Of a stretch of 64,000 bases of DNA, positions 33,654 through 45,090 are shown in pieces. Source of the stretch: Penium margaritaceum (Eukaryota > Streptophyta > Zygnematophyceae > Desmidiales > Peniaceae); the NCBI GenBank assembly GCA_023375785.1, contig SZWC01007284.1:4420-68419 (forward strand), in the 5' to 3' direction. Below the pieces are notes generated by a model. The model was not told the origin of the DNA, did no database searches, and was given only the letters and a program-made list of their open reading frames with translations. A program made the position numbers and the translations under genes. How positions within the stretch are numbered: position 1 is the first letter of the stretch; every line of letters begins with the position of its first letter.

Positions 33654-33700
33654 TGGAGAGAGATGGAGAGGGATAGAGAGAGAGAGAGAGACATAATTAT
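32339..33700 (+). repeat. GA microsatellite containing 13 copies of a 93-bp higher-order unit
   Basis: After about 70 bp of (GA)n, the landmark ATGGGGAGGGGGGGAGGG recurs at 32435, 32528, 32621 and every 93 bp to 33551, which is 13 copies with no visible differences in unit length. The plus strand is almost pure purine. Because 93 is divisible by 3, both strands show long artificial open frames. After 33600 it decays into GATA/GAAA variants. Confidence 0.95.
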
Positions 33701-33785
33701 TATAAATATATATGTATATATATAGAGATAGAGGGGGAGGGAGAGAGAGGGAGAGGGAGGAGGGGAGAGTGGTAGAAATAAAGAG
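33701..33785 (+). repeat. TATA and GGGAGA-rich simple-sequence tail
   Basis: (TA)n followed by GAGGGGGAGG-type purine repeat flanking the satellite. Confidence 0.7.
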
Positions 33786-33818
33786 GGACACAAATATGCT
33801 CAAGTACACTCTTTTGAT

Positions 33819-33884
33819 ACACTCATTTTCTAGTGCATTCTCAAAATGTAAGCGCACCATGATAATGCACTAGAAAACGAGTGT
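33819..33884. repeat. 21-bp-arm hairpin
   Basis: 33819-33839 and 33864-33884 are reverse complements with one mismatch and a 24-base spacer. Confidence 0.8.
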
Positions 33885-33908
33885 GTGAAAAATCTACCAT
33901 TGGGCATA

Positions 33909-34703
33909 TATGAGTTGCTAAAGTTGGTGGAAGTTCAATCACCAGAGTGGGACAAGTAACAAGGAATTATGAGCTTCCAAAGTTGGGTGTGCTCGGCGGC
34001 TTGGGGAGACGGCCACAATTCAACTTCTGGTAGAAAATATACCAGAGTAAGTAAAGTTCATCTGGCGAATTATCCCCACAGGACTACCGAGTCACTCCGG
34101 TAGACAATCCGCCGGAAGTCAGTAGTACAAGTTGTTAGTAGGGGTCTTAGCCAAAATCCTGGCTCGAAGTACAGAACTCAGTAGTTCGTTACTCAGGGAC
34201 GGTCGAACTCTGACTGTAGGTCCGCGGATAGGTTTCAAAACTTGTCAAACCCCATCATCAGACTCAATAAAAAATTGACCGAGGCACGTCGAAACAGTGC
34301 CAAGAACACCTCCATCACGTGCAAAGAGATCTGCACTTCTGGAAGAAAGCGTCACACATGAAGGGAAGTACCACGGCGTGTGTGCACCATGGAGGTGCTA
34401 GGCGTTTCAGTGGAAGGTGAGGTTTGCGCTTCTGCAAGCAAAACTTGGGTTACGCTTGGCCGAATCACGTGCGGTTTGGTGCGTTGGAAAGCTCATGAAT
34501 AGCCCCATGAGTGTTTAGATCATGTTGAAAAAAATGCAAAGTTCCCTTATTCCTTTCGCAAAACCAACAGTCTCTGAATTCCTGCTCAAATAGCGCGAGG
34601 CGACCAGAAAGCTCACGCTTTGTCTCAGATTTTCCCAAAAGGAAGAAGTGAACCACAAGAGAAGGTCAATCACGTTGGAACTGCTGCCACGCAAATCTCA
34701 ACA
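33909..34703 (+). mobile_element. 5'-truncated LTR of the E/G copia family (LTR1)
   Basis: Colinear with about position 145 onwards of the LTRs at 34967, 45971 and 52081. Shared landmarks include GGACAAGTAACAA, the GGTCCGCGGA block, CATCACGTGCAAA and TTTGGTGCGTTGGA. It ends in CTCAACA at 34703, which pairs with the family's LTR start TGTTGA. Confidence 0.78.
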
Positions 34704-34966
34704 TTGCGTACTTCTCGATGGGTTGCGCCTCCTTATCCGTCATTTGCGCAGCCTATACTCTGAAAAATTCTCAGACTTCACGGCGACTTGGCCACGATGA
34801 CAGTCCTGTGTGCTCCGGAAGGCGTGAACGTCTTGGAGATGGTCAGAAACGTGGGCCCATAACCTTTTGTCAGAGACTAGGTGGTGGTAGTTGTAACGTG
34901 CTTGACCTTATCTACTTGTTCACTTCTTCTTTCTGGGTGAACCTGAGACGGAGTGTGAACTTTCTG
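34704..34966 (-). mobile_element. inverted LTR-end/leader/gag-start segment of the E/G family
   Basis: The reverse complement aligns with about 35826-36070: the LTR end, the leader with GGTTATGGGCC and CCATCTCCAAGACGTTCACG, and the first gag codons. It sits exactly between the end of LTR1 and the TGTTGA start of the next LTR, in opposite orientation to both. Confidence 0.75.
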
Positions 34967-35909
34967 TGTTGAAAAATTGCCCCTACGCATGTCCAAGTGC
35001 GGTACCGGGAGGCACCGCCGAGCCCCCAGAGAGAGGACAATCCTCACAGTTTGATATTGTAGCTCAAGGATTGTTCCAAACCCAGAATATATGATTTCCT
35101 CAGAACGTTGTCGAGTCACTGAATCCGGTGGAAGTTGTTTCACTGGAATCGGACAAGTAACAATGGAGATATAAGCTTCCAAAGTTGGCATGTGTGCGGC
35201 AGCTCGGGGAGCCGGCCGCGACTGGACTGCCAGTGGAAAATGCACCAGAACAAGTAACAAAAGTACATCTGGTGATTTAATCCCAGAAGACTACCAAGGC
35301 GTCCGGTGGCTAAGATCCACCGGAACGAATACTACAAGTTGTTTCTGAGGGACTTAGCCAAATCCTGGAATGGAGTCCAACCTCAGTAGTACGGTTTCTT
35401 CTTCAGGGACGGTCAAATTTCTGTTCGCAGGTCCGCGGACAGGTGTCAAACCCTGTAAAACCCCATCATCAAACTCAACACAGAAGTAATTGAGGTGTGT
35501 CAAAGCAGTCCAAGGGACCCCTCCATCACATGCAAAGGGATTTGCGCCTTGGGAAGGGCGCTTTGCACGTGAAGGGAGACACCACGGCAGGTGCCCATCA
35601 AAACGGCATTAAGCGTTTCTCTGGTGGGTGAGACATGCGCTTCAACAAGCAGAACTTGGGCTACACTTGGCCGAATCGCACATAGTTTGGTGCGTTAGAG
35701 AGCTAATGACTAGCCTTATAAATGTTCACGTCCATGCTCAAAAAGAAAATGGAAAAGGCCGTTATTCCCGTCGCAAAACCGACTGTTTCTAAATTCCTGT
35801 ACCCATAACATGAGGTAACCAGAAAGCTCACGCTTAGTCTCAATTCCCCCAAAGTGAACCACAACAAATGAACAGAAGGTTGGGAATGCCACCACACAGT
35901 TTCCCTACA
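34967..35909 (+). mobile_element. 5' LTR of copia E (about 943 bp)
   Basis: Starts TGTTGAAAAATTGCC and ends about ACA at 35909 by alignment with LTR1. Followed by a leader of about 125 bp before gag. No initiator-Met-type primer-binding site is recognisable after it, so the 3' edge is less sure than the 5' edge. Confidence 0.72.
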
Positions 35910-36034
35910 AAGGGTTATGGGCCTAAAGTTTTGACCATCTCCAAGACGTTCACGCCTTCCATAGCGCATGGGACTGTCATCTTTGACAATGTCTCCGTGA
36001 AGTCTGAGAAACCGTGGGAGTGGAAACTGTGCAA

Positions 36035-36790
36035 ATAGCGGAGATGGAGACATAGCCCATCCAGAAGTGTGCGGGCGGCCCAGGCCTTGGGCTATGAAGG
36101 TGGAAGTTTGAGCTATACCTCGCGCATAAGGGTTGCTGGGGTCATGCTGGAAAAGGAGGCGCTTGCTGAGGCAACGGCTAAGGACAAGGAGAAGCAGGAA
36201 TTCATAGAAAAAAACATGGAGGTGCTCATGGTCTTGGTGTCTGGGACAGCCGAGTCACAGTGGGGCTACTTCAAAGGCTACAAGCTGGAAGCCGAAGCTT
36301 GGAAAAAACTCTGTGCCATCTACCAATCAAAGTCACTCGCGAATAAAATCTTCGCGATAAAGCGGCTCCTCATGGTGAGAAGTGAGGAGGGAGTTGATAT
36401 CATCTGCACCATGCATCAGATCGTGTTGCTCTCCTCATAGTATAACAACGTGGTATAGAGGATCAACACACAGCTACAGGTGATGGCCCTCCTCATGGCC
36501 CTACCTGAAAGTTGGGGACCAGTCATCGCCATCCTGGGAGGATGGCCAGAGGAGAAGCTCACCTATGGCACAGTCACACAGTACATCCGCAACGAGGCAC
36601 AACAATGGAGCTGTGGAGAGGCCTCTTCTTCCTCATCAGCCATTGTCACCAAAACACGTGGTGGTGAAATTTGGGGCAAAGGAGGCGACGGAAAGGGCGG
36701 CGGCAAGAAGGGCACCAAGAAAGGTGCATATCACAACTACGACAAGGAGGGCCACTAGGTCGGAGAGTGCCAGAAGGAGGCAAAGGTAGG
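36035..36790 (+). pseudogene. copia E gag
   Basis: By alignment with G the start codon is ATA at 36035 (ATG in G). The frame has TAG at 36053 and 36438, where G has CAG. It contains EAWKKLCAIYQSKSLANKI and MALLMALPESWGPVIAIL, typical copia gag (UBN2-like) sequence. In the zinc knuckle the first two cysteines are altered (AYHNYDKEGH) and a TAG falls where G has Trp. Confidence 0.85.
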
Positions 36791-36849
36791 TTGCAAGAAA
36801 ACCAAAGGTAAGTCAATCCTGAACGGTAACAAGAACCACCTCCTCAAGA

Positions 36850-37560
36850 AGGCCAACAGGTGGTGCCTAGATTCCGGGGCCGAGGAGCACACCCAGGTTG
36901 AGAAGGTGGGGTTCGTCAACTATGAGAATTCCTCCAAGTCAATGGTAGTCACAAACGACAAAATTGAGCCTGTGGCCGGCCAAGGTGATGTGGAGGTGGA
37001 GGTCGTCGTAGGTGGAAAAAAAGAGCTACATGTACTTCGTGACGTGCAGTACGACCCCGGCCTGGCTGACATTTTGAGTGTCAGCCGCTTGACGGATAAG
37101 GGGTATGAGGTACTCTTGTGTAGGCCAGGTGCACTGGTACACAATGACGTTGGTGGCAAGGTCGTACTAGAGGCAAAGCACGACGGCAGTCTCTACATCG
37201 TGGAGTCCAGGGTGATCCTTGTGACATCAGATGTAGTAGAATCGTCGGAGCGCGTCTTCAACATGGCCAAGGGGGGAAGTGCTGATCTGGAGCCCTGGCA
37301 CCAACGGTTGGGGAATTTGGCGTCTGCAATCGTTATGGAGATGGCGAAGCTCAAAATGGTGCGCGGCCTCATTCTCAACGGTGTTGTAGACACGGCAGAA
37401 TATGCAGCGGCACACAAAAAGTTTGTATTTTGGGCAAGTTGTGGTACAAGCTGTTTAAAGAGAATGGGCCTCACGCACAAGACATGTTGGAGGTCATGCA
37501 CAGCAACGTGTGAAGATCATTCAAAATGCCAAACAACAGCTTAAGATAATTCTTCACTTT
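36850..37560 (+). pseudogene. copia E protease and GAG-pre-integrase
   Basis: WCLDSGAEEHT (retropepsin DSGA site intact) at about 36861-36893, then LHVLRDVQYDPGLADILSVSRL. The pre-integrase segment LEPWHQRLGNLASAIVMEMAKL lies at about 37290. 36906-37544 is open, but the integrase zinc-binding end is scrambled by frameshift before 37545. Confidence 0.85.
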
Positions 37561-38110
37561 CATTGATGACGTCAGTAGGAAGCTCTTTGTGTACTTCATG
37601 AAGCAGAAAGGTGAGATCCTGGATTGGCTAAAGGAGTACTTTGCAACGGTGGAGAGGCAGACTGGCTGCAAGTCAGAGCGCTATGCAACAACAACAGTGG
37701 AGAGTACGTGGGCTACAATGGGTGGATGAAGTAGCAGGGCATCAAGTGGAAACCCACTATGTGGAACTCGCCACAATCCCACAGAGTGGTGGTTATGGCA
37801 AACCAAACGCTGTTAAACATGGTACGGACCATGCTTGTGGATGCGGGGTTGTCACGAGGTGTATGGATGCCGATGGAGGAGGTACTATGGAAACCGAAGC
37901 ACGTACTCCCAACAGATTTTTTGTTAGACTTCAGAGTAAAATACTTCGCACGCGCCGTCCGTTCGGTCGATGTTTCACCAGAGTGAGAGGAGTCGGAAAG
38001 GTCACAGAAAATCAAAGAGGCGCCACCAAAACTGTCGCGCCGTAGCGGGAAGCAGTGGAGAACGGTGAAGTGCTTTGACACAGGTACCGGCCGATGGATC
38101 GGCATGACAT
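37561..38110 (+). pseudogene. copia E integrase remnant
   Basis: Three frames carry pieces: FIDDVSRKLFVYFMKQKGE, then YNGWMK, a stop and QGIKW, then MANQTLLNMVRTMLVDAGLSRG. The NGVAER motif with the catalytic Glu is replaced (HRVVVM). A large part of the C-terminal domain is missing or unrecognisable. Confidence 0.7.
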
Positions 38111-38119
38111 GGTGCATGA

Positions 38120-39456
38120 TAGCTGCATCAACAAAGCAGCTGTCCTTACAGGAGGCACTTTCACGGCCCAAGGGGGAACAATGGGACGCCGCCATCAAGT
38201 CAGAGTTGGCGTCCATTGCTAAAAGCGACATATGGGAGCTGGTTGACAGGCCTAAAGATGCCAAAGTTATTGGCTCAAAGTTGGTCTTCAAGACCAAATT
38301 CAAAAAAGAAGGTATGGAAGACAAGTACAAAGCACAGATTGTGACAAAGGGGTAAGCAGAGCGTAAGCGCAAGCACTATGATAAGACATTCGCCCCCGTT
38401 GCCAAGTTCACAAGCATCCGGGCGATCCTTGCGGTGGCAACCACAAAGGACATGGAGCGCCACAAAATGGATGTAGAAGTAGCTGTCCTCAATAGCATCA
38501 TCAAGAAAGAAATCTACGTGGAGGTGTCGTAGGGGGTGGAGGCACCGGAGGGCAAGGTCTACAAGCACCGGAAATCCTTGTACGCGCTAAAGCAATCACC
38601 CCTATGCTGGTAGCGACAGATGGACAACTTCATGGAACAACACAGCTTCAAGCGCTATGAGGCGGATCACTGCGTGAACATACAGTACAACAAGAAGCTC
38701 CATCAGATCATTTCAATCTATGTGAATGATCAGATCTTGTGCTCCTCAGGCATGCCAAGCAAACAGTATTTGAAAGAGCAGCTGAGCAACAGGTTCTAGA
38801 TGTCGGAAATGGGGGAGCTGGAGTTTGACCTCGAGGTGAGCATCACGCAGAACCGGAGGACTTTCACACTTGAGCTGGGGAAGGCCAAATACGTGGCCAA
38901 GTTGCTGAAGCGGTACGGCAAAGAGGACTACAAACTAGTCGGCAGTCCTGTCTCCACGACTTGTGAACTGAGTGTGGCAATGGCACCGTAAACAAAAGAA
39001 GACTGGGAGGACATGGTCAGGGTGCCCTACCAATCGGCAGTTTGCAGCCTCATGTACGCCATGGTGGCGTATAAGTGAGCAGGTATGTGGCCGATCCAAG
39101 GCCACTACATTGGTAGCCGGTCAAGCGCATCCTCCAGTACGTGCAGGTGACGCAGAATGTGCGCTTGAGGTTCGACGACAAGGGGCGGTCGGACCCTTTG
39201 TGTCTGGTCTACTATATGGATGCAGACTACACTGGAGATATGGACAAGCGGAAGTCCACATCCAGCTACATGTTCTTTCTTGCTGGTTCAGTGGTCTTGT
39301 GGTGCAGCAGGGAGCAGGATTGCATCACCACCTCCATAGTAGAAGTAAAGTACATCGTGCTGGTTGAGGCAGTGAAGGAGGCAGTAGTAGTAGGAGTAGC
39401 TCTGCCGGCTGCTGGGGGAGGTGGGCGTGCCACGGCAGGAGCCTACACCGGTATAA
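38120..39456 (+). pseudogene. copia E reverse transcriptase and first part of RNase H
   Basis: RVT_2: GSKLVFKTKFKKEGMEDKYK, FAPVAKFTSIRAIL, SLYALKQS. The catalytic box reads YVND at 38719-38730 (YVDD in G). Stops include TAG at 38797 and TAA at 38989, both Gln codons in G. RNase H begins DADYTGDMDKRKSTSSY and is cut by copia F at 39459. Confidence 0.88.
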
Positions 39457-39458
39457 GA
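39454..39458 (+). other. left target-site duplication of copia F
   Basis: TAAGA immediately before the LTR start. The right flank at 45670-45674 is CAAGA, four of five bases identical, consistent with a 5-bp duplication that has since mutated. Confidence 0.6.
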
Positions 39459-40031
39459 TGTTAATTCTCTCTCTTGTATTTACATACCACTGTGGTGGCC
39501 ATGATTGTGCAGGGCATGCTGACACAGATAGCGGAGGCGACGCACAGTGAGCGCATGCTCCACCGGTGGGCTGGAGATATTTACCCTACAGTTCCACCCA
39601 CATGCTCGTCTCCCTCTCAGCAGCATGGCCCTAGCAAGGCCTGGCAGCCAGAAAGTGTGCCCCTTGATGTCCTGGATATTTCCTCTGTGTTTTCTTGAAC
39701 CACCTTGTGTTTGGTGGCTAGCACACTTAGATTAGTCTGACATGAAACTTGTGCGTAGGAAAATGACTTAGTAGTCGCCCAAACTGGAAGATTAGGCTTG
39801 TAAGGTTCGAGGGACATTCACCCTCGAGGTTGGGGATGCGCCGGCGAGCTTCTCTCACCGGCCGCCGGATGAGTTCGCTTAACGAGTCTCACCCGTAGGA
39901 AGTCTTTTCTGTGGCCGTGCTAGGTCGCGTGGGTAGAGCCATGGCTGTCCGCCTTCACCCAACTCTGACTTAGCCATTTCTTGGTCAAATTGGAAAGTTC
40001 CACTTGCATTTGAATCGTGATCCAAATCTCA
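39459..40031 (+). mobile_element. 5' LTR of copia F
   Basis: Starts TGTTAATTCTCTC, ends ATCTCA just before the primer-binding site, and aligns along its length with 45091-45669. Confidence 0.9.
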
Positions 40032-40044
40032 TGGTATCAGAAGC
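40032..40044 (+). other. primer-binding site of copia F
   Basis: TGGTATCAGAAGC directly follows the LTR, matching the initiator-Met tRNA complement apart from one extra A. Confidence 0.85.
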
Positions 40045-40447
40045 ATGATCACGGGCTGAGACAGCAAGGAGCGTGAGAAAAACGCAAGTTTGCCTGGCGG
40101 CCTTCCGAGGGGCTTTGAAGACCGTGACAACTTTTGGTGCTGTTGGAGCAGGCCTTAGCTGCCGAAGCAGTGCGCGAAGGGCTTCCAAGGCCGCGCAGGG
40201 TCTCAGGGCAGCCGGAGAGGTGCATGGAGGTGCCTCAAGGGGACGTGGTCTGCAGAGGCACCTCAAGGCACCCGTCCGCGGACGTGAATAGTGCCGGGGC
40301 GACCCCGGCACGCAGACGAAGCAGTAGCAATGTGCAAAGCCCACACAACTAAAGAGGGGCTCAGATCTGAGTGTGGGAGCGGGCCGGTAGGGCGCTCTCC
40401 ATTGTAGAGCGAAGCGGAAGAGAAAGGAGAAGGGCCCAGCACGTACC

Positions 40448-41845
40448 ATGAGTGCCGCGAGATCCGCCTCGGGAGGCAATCCCGCTCCCGACGGCAGTCA
40501 ACCAGCAGGCAGTCACCCGGCTGGCAGTCAACTTGCCGGCACATGGGAGGACCTCACCAAGGTGATGTCCCAAAAGGACTTGACTCTGCCTCCGCTAGGT
40601 GCCCGTGACTTCTTAGCGTGGAAGGACATCTTCCTTGCATGGGCAGCGGAGCACGGCCTAGAGGAGATGTACCTCACCCCACCAACCAACGACGCCTACG
40701 ACCATATTCTCCTACGCGTTTACAACGCCCTCGTTTGGGCCCTCCCCAACGAGCAGGCGTATTCAATACGCCATCTCTGTTTCGGCGGTAAAGGAGAGGA
40801 TCCAACAAACCTGCACAGTGGTGCCCCTCGCCCACACGAGGCGTGGCAGCACCTTGCCACCCGACAGGAAGAGAGGGGTATGGCAGTATTCATTTCACTT
40901 CGTGAGAGGATGCACCAGCTCTATCCCAAACCATGAGCACCCATAGCTGACTACTGGGACACCACTACGGACATCCGCCGTCGGATCTTATGACTTGGCA
41001 TCCCATTCTCCATACTGGAGTGCCTGGATCCAATACTCCTTCACTTGGGAGACTCGTATAGAGAGTTCCGGTGGAACTTGCTGTGGCGATTGTGTGTCAC
41101 AGACATTGAGAGCACAGGCCTGACATAGGTTTTTGAGGAGCTTCGCCATTATGAAGACATACTCCATGGCGAGGCACGAGAGGCAGAGGCATCAGCGGCA
41201 AGCGCATTTGTTCACCATGTCGCCCCAGCAGATCGCCCTGGGTCAGGATATACCGGAGGCCGGAGCAGGGGAGGTGGTAGAGGAGGTGGCGGCATACAGT
41301 CAGGAGGAGGATCCGGATGCGGACGGAGTGCACGGGGGCGCACATGCAACTACTGTGGACAGGAGGGGCACTACTGGCAAGCGTTTCCGGAGCTCCTACA
41401 CACCATGACTCCTCCTTTGTAGCAGCAGCAGCAGCGGCAGCAACCCTTTCCGCCACAGCCTCATCCCCAGCCTCGACAGTAGCTCCACCCCCCAGCCTGG
41501 TCGACGTATGCACCGGAAGGGCCACGTGCACCTTCGCCCTTTGGTGCAGCCACCTTTGGGCCACCTCTGCAGCAGTTCCCAACGGCATTTCCAGTGGAGC
41601 AGGGGCCTCCGCCTGTGTAACAAGGGTCCTATTATGTTCCGCCCAGCTCGACTGTCCCTGTGCTGGCACCAGCATGGGCGTAACACGTGTACGCAGCGAT
41701 GGACGAGGCATAGCAGCCTATGCCTGCACCACCGGTTTGCTGGACGGCACCCATGGAACTGCATCCGCCAGAGCTAACAGCCACGCAGTAGTCGCCAGGT
41801 CAGTGGCTCGGTCATACGCACGTCACCACCTCTCACACCCTCCCC
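40448..41845 (+). pseudogene. copia F gag with P/Q-rich C-terminal region
   Basis: Opens MSAARSASGG and runs 162 codons to TGA at 40934. GARDFLAWKDIFLAWAAEHGLEE and HEAWQHLATRQEERGMAVF are gag-like. Past further TGA and TAG codons the frame resumes to a Gly/Arg-rich stretch and the knuckle CNYCGQEGHYWQAF (41350-41391), whose last Cys is Phe. A Q- and P-rich region follows, with TAG or TAA at seven positions where neighbouring codons suggest Gln, one of them inside a CAG run. Confidence 0.85.
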
Positions 41846-43300
41846 ATGCATGAATGGCTCTATGACACTACTGCCTTGCACCACATGTCGCTGAATCGAC
41901 AGCTTTTTGCTATGATGTATGTCGTGCATGATGTTGAGGGGGTTACGACTGGGTCTGGGGAAATTCTGGCCGTGGAGGGTTTGGGGACTGTGGCACTTCA
42001 GGCACCAGGCGGGGTGATATGGCTGACGGGCGTATTATATGTGCCAAAATTGAAAGTGAATCTGTTACCTGGGGGTCAACTCAATCGTCAGTGTAGCGTG
42101 TCCACCGTCATGCAAAAGCAACGATGCACGCTCTATGATGTGAATGGTGCCCTGTTGGCTGAGGGGCAGCTACACGCTGACATGCTCTATCGTCTGACAC
42201 TCTTTCTCCTCGTCCCCACGCACTCGCACCATGCACAAGCACTTGTCGTGAAAGCAACAGAAGCAAAGCACACAGAACTGTTGCATCGTCGTCTTGCGCA
42301 CATTAACACAGATCTGACTGAGGATATGCTCAAACACACCACTCCACAAGGTCTTCATCCAGAGGACTGCCCTCATGTACAGAGAACAGACACCTGTCTT
42401 GACTGTCATGAGGGCAAGGCTCACAGACAAGTCTTCCCCAAGTCCAATACTGAAAGCAAGTCTCCACTAGATCTGGTACATGCTCAATTGACCGGACCCA
42501 TGCCTGTCCCCTCTGTTCAGTACGGGTCACAGTACATACTCACACCGACAGATGATTACAGTCGATTCCGTCGGGCCTTTCTACTTAAGACAAAAGCAGA
42601 CCCCCAAATGGCGATCATCGAGTGGATTCCACTCGCTGAACACCAGAAACAATGCAAACTACTAAAACTACGCACAGACAGAGGAGGTGAATTCATGGGT
42701 GTGTTGACTGCTACACTCGAAGCACAAGGTATCAAACATCAATCCACTGCATCATACACACCCCAACAGAACGGAGTGGCTGAACGATGACACCATACTC
42801 TAGGTGATGCTTTGCGTACACTACTAGAAGAGTCAGGTCTGTCTTTTGGCTTCTGGGAAGAATCAGTTAAGTATGTCACGTGGGTATGGAACTGTGTTCC
42901 CAGGGTCCACTGTCAAAGGCTGTGACACTTTTGGAACGGTGGTTCAAGGAAAGGCGGACCTCCGGCCTGCCAGGATATGGGGTACAATGGCATGCGTGTG
43001 GTTTGCTCCACCACAGTGTGAACACAAGCTGAGTCCACGTGGTCGCTGGTGCGTGTTTGTAGGGGTCTCGCATGCTTCCAAGGCTTGGAGGTTTTGGGAC
43101 CCCATGAGTCATTGCTTCCTTGAAGGCCGTGATGCTTCGTTCTTCGAGCACATGTCTTACAAGTTGTTTTGCACTCTGCGGCATGCGCCCAACATCACAT
43201 CACACGAGCACTACCCACACTATGTGAGTGTGCCTGTGTTTTTTCCCACCAAGGTGACCACAATGTCCACACAGACACGACAGACAGGCGTTTAGGATGA
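41846..43300 (+). pseudogene. copia F protease and integrase
   Basis: The protease site reads WLYDTTALHHM where DSGA or DTGA is expected, so the catalytic Gly is changed. Then come LTGVLYVPKLKVNLLPGGQL and the integrase HHCC region (LLHRRLAHI...CLDCHEGKAH). The first catalytic position is HAQLTGP (Asp replaced by Gln); RTDRGGEF and NGVAER are intact. 41846-42790 is one open frame ending in TGA (CGA expected), followed by a frameshifted C-terminus up to the TAG at 43293. Confidence 0.87.
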
Positions 43301-43439
43301 CTCCATCCCCACAGACCTTCTGACACCCACTTATCTGGCCAGAACATGGTCGATTTCTCCACACTCACCTCCTGGCCTGTCTCACCAACCTCCACCTGAC
43401 AGCCCTGAGAAGGCAATGACACCCCCACCAGAGCCCGTG

Positions 43440-44333
43440 CGATGTTCCCTTTGGGACCTCCCACGGGTCAGCTGCAGACAGTTCTACCACACAGTTGGAC
43501 CACCTCCACACTTGCGGAACCACTGACTCTTGCTGAGGCAATGGGGCGTAAAGATGCTGCCGAATGGGGAAAGGCCATGGCAGCTGAAATCAATGCTCTA
43601 CTGGAGCATGAAGTGTTTGAATTGGTTCCCCTGCCGCCTGGCTGAAAGGCTATTGACGTCAAGTGGGTGTTCAAGTTGAAGAGAAATCTAGCTGGGCTGA
43701 TTGAGAAGTACAAAGCACGACTGGTGGCTAAGGGATTTCATCAAATGCCAGGCCAAGACTTCATAGATACCTATGCACCAGTCGGCAAGTACGGCACAAG
43801 TCGCGCACTGCTAGGTGTTTCAGCTCACAAAGACTGGGAGATCCATCAAATGGATGTAAAAAATGCTTTCCTCAACGGTTCCCTTGAGGAAGAACTGTAC
43901 GTCAAACAACCAGAAGGATTCGAGGATGGAATGAATCATGTGTGGCTGTCGCTCAAATCCCTCTATGACCTAAAGCAAGCGCCTAGGTGTTGGAACAAGG
44001 AAATCATCCGCACACCAGAGACTGGTGGTTTTACCCAAAGTGTGTATGACCCCTCACTCTTTTTGCAATGGGAGGCCCATACACCTGTTGCTGTCCTGGT
44101 CTATGTGGATGACCTTCTCATCTTATCTCCCTCTCTTGCACTCATCACACGCACCAAGGCACTACTCTCTCAGCACTACAACATGACGGACTTAGGTGAA
44201 GCACTTAACTTTTTGGGCATGACAATCACCAGAGATAGAGCCGCACACACACTCACTTTGCACCAAGGATGATTCATAGGGAATCTCACTGCACGCTTTC
44301 AACATCTCGTACAACATTTACCACGCCAACATT
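43440..44333 (+). pseudogene. copia F reverse transcriptase
   Basis: AEPLTLAEAMGRKDAAEW to VKWVFKLKRN, LVAKGFHQMPGQDF, MDVKNAFLNGSLEEELYV, SLYDLKQAPRCW and YVDDLLIL (44102-44113) are all recognisable, so the catalytic box is intact. Interrupted by TGA after PLPPG (43645) and TGA at 44270, both plausible former CGA codons. Confidence 0.9.
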
Positions 44334-44338
44334 CACCC

Positions 44339-45080
44339 ATGAGTCCTGACGTGTATGCTCACCTGCTGGATGTGCACACCACAGACTATGGACCAAACTG
44401 TGATCCCACACTGTACATACAGATCACTGGCAGTCTCTCATATTTGGCCTCCACGACATATCCAGATATTCCATGCACAGTCAATGTGTTGGCCCAATTA
44501 AGTCAACAGCCACGCACCACGTATCACAAAGCCTTGCTGAAATTGCCGCGCTACGCGCTGGACACTGCTGTGATTGGCCTCGTCTTTGCCCCCACATCAA
44601 ATCCGCTAATGGATGGGTTCTGTGACAGTGATAATGTGCGTGACAAGCGGGCGGGCAGTCGGGGAGGGTATGTCTTTCTTGTGTGGGGTATGATTGTGTC
44701 ATGGGGAAGTGCAAACAGTCGTGTGTGGATCGCAGTGTTGCGGAAGCTGAGTACATGGAACTGGGAGAGGCGGTTTGTGAGGGAATCTGGCTGGCAAGGC
44801 TGCTTGAGGAATTCGGAATGCATGTGCCTGTAGTACCGCTGCACAGCGACAGCTCCGCAGTGTGCCGCATTGCAGAGAATGATGGGGTGTTGCATCCATG
44901 CACAAGGCATAACAACGTAGAACATCATTTCGTTTGTGGAGCAGTCGAAGTAGGGGTGGTGCAAGTCTGCCCTATCAAAAACGTTGACTAACTTGCCAGT
45001 TTTCTGACCAAGGCTCTACCCTCCCCCTCACTCCATCCCCAACTCCTACAGATTGAATGTAAATCTGCTACACTCATGTC
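44339..45080 (+). pseudogene. copia F RNase H
   Basis: ITGSLSYLASTTYPDI, then SDNVRDKRAGSRGGYVF. A frameshift at about 44700 leads into VAEAEYMELGEAVCEGIWL, a HNNVEHHFV segment and FLTKALPSPS. A TAA at 44989-44991 falls where the family has Gln. The final TAA overlaps the start of the 3' LTR. Confidence 0.88.
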
Positions 45081-45090
45081 CAAGGGGGCG
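45078..45090 (+). other. polypurine tract of copia F
   Basis: CAAGGGGGCG immediately before the 3' LTR. Confidence 0.7.

Noticed and set aside
32200-33860. Open frames of 445-514 codons on both strands, R/E-rich or S/L/P-rich
   Set aside because: They are produced by the purine-rich 93-bp satellite, whose length is a multiple of three. Overlapping frames in several phases and on both strands are open together, and no protein family looks like this.
36035-45060. Reassignment of TAG/TAA to glutamine in this organism's genetic code
   Set aside because: TAR often falls at Gln positions, but TGA, frameshifts and stops at Glu and Tyr positions are also present. Homologous copies carry CAG at the same sites, and the one intact gene contains no in-frame TAR. 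Mutational decay explains it.
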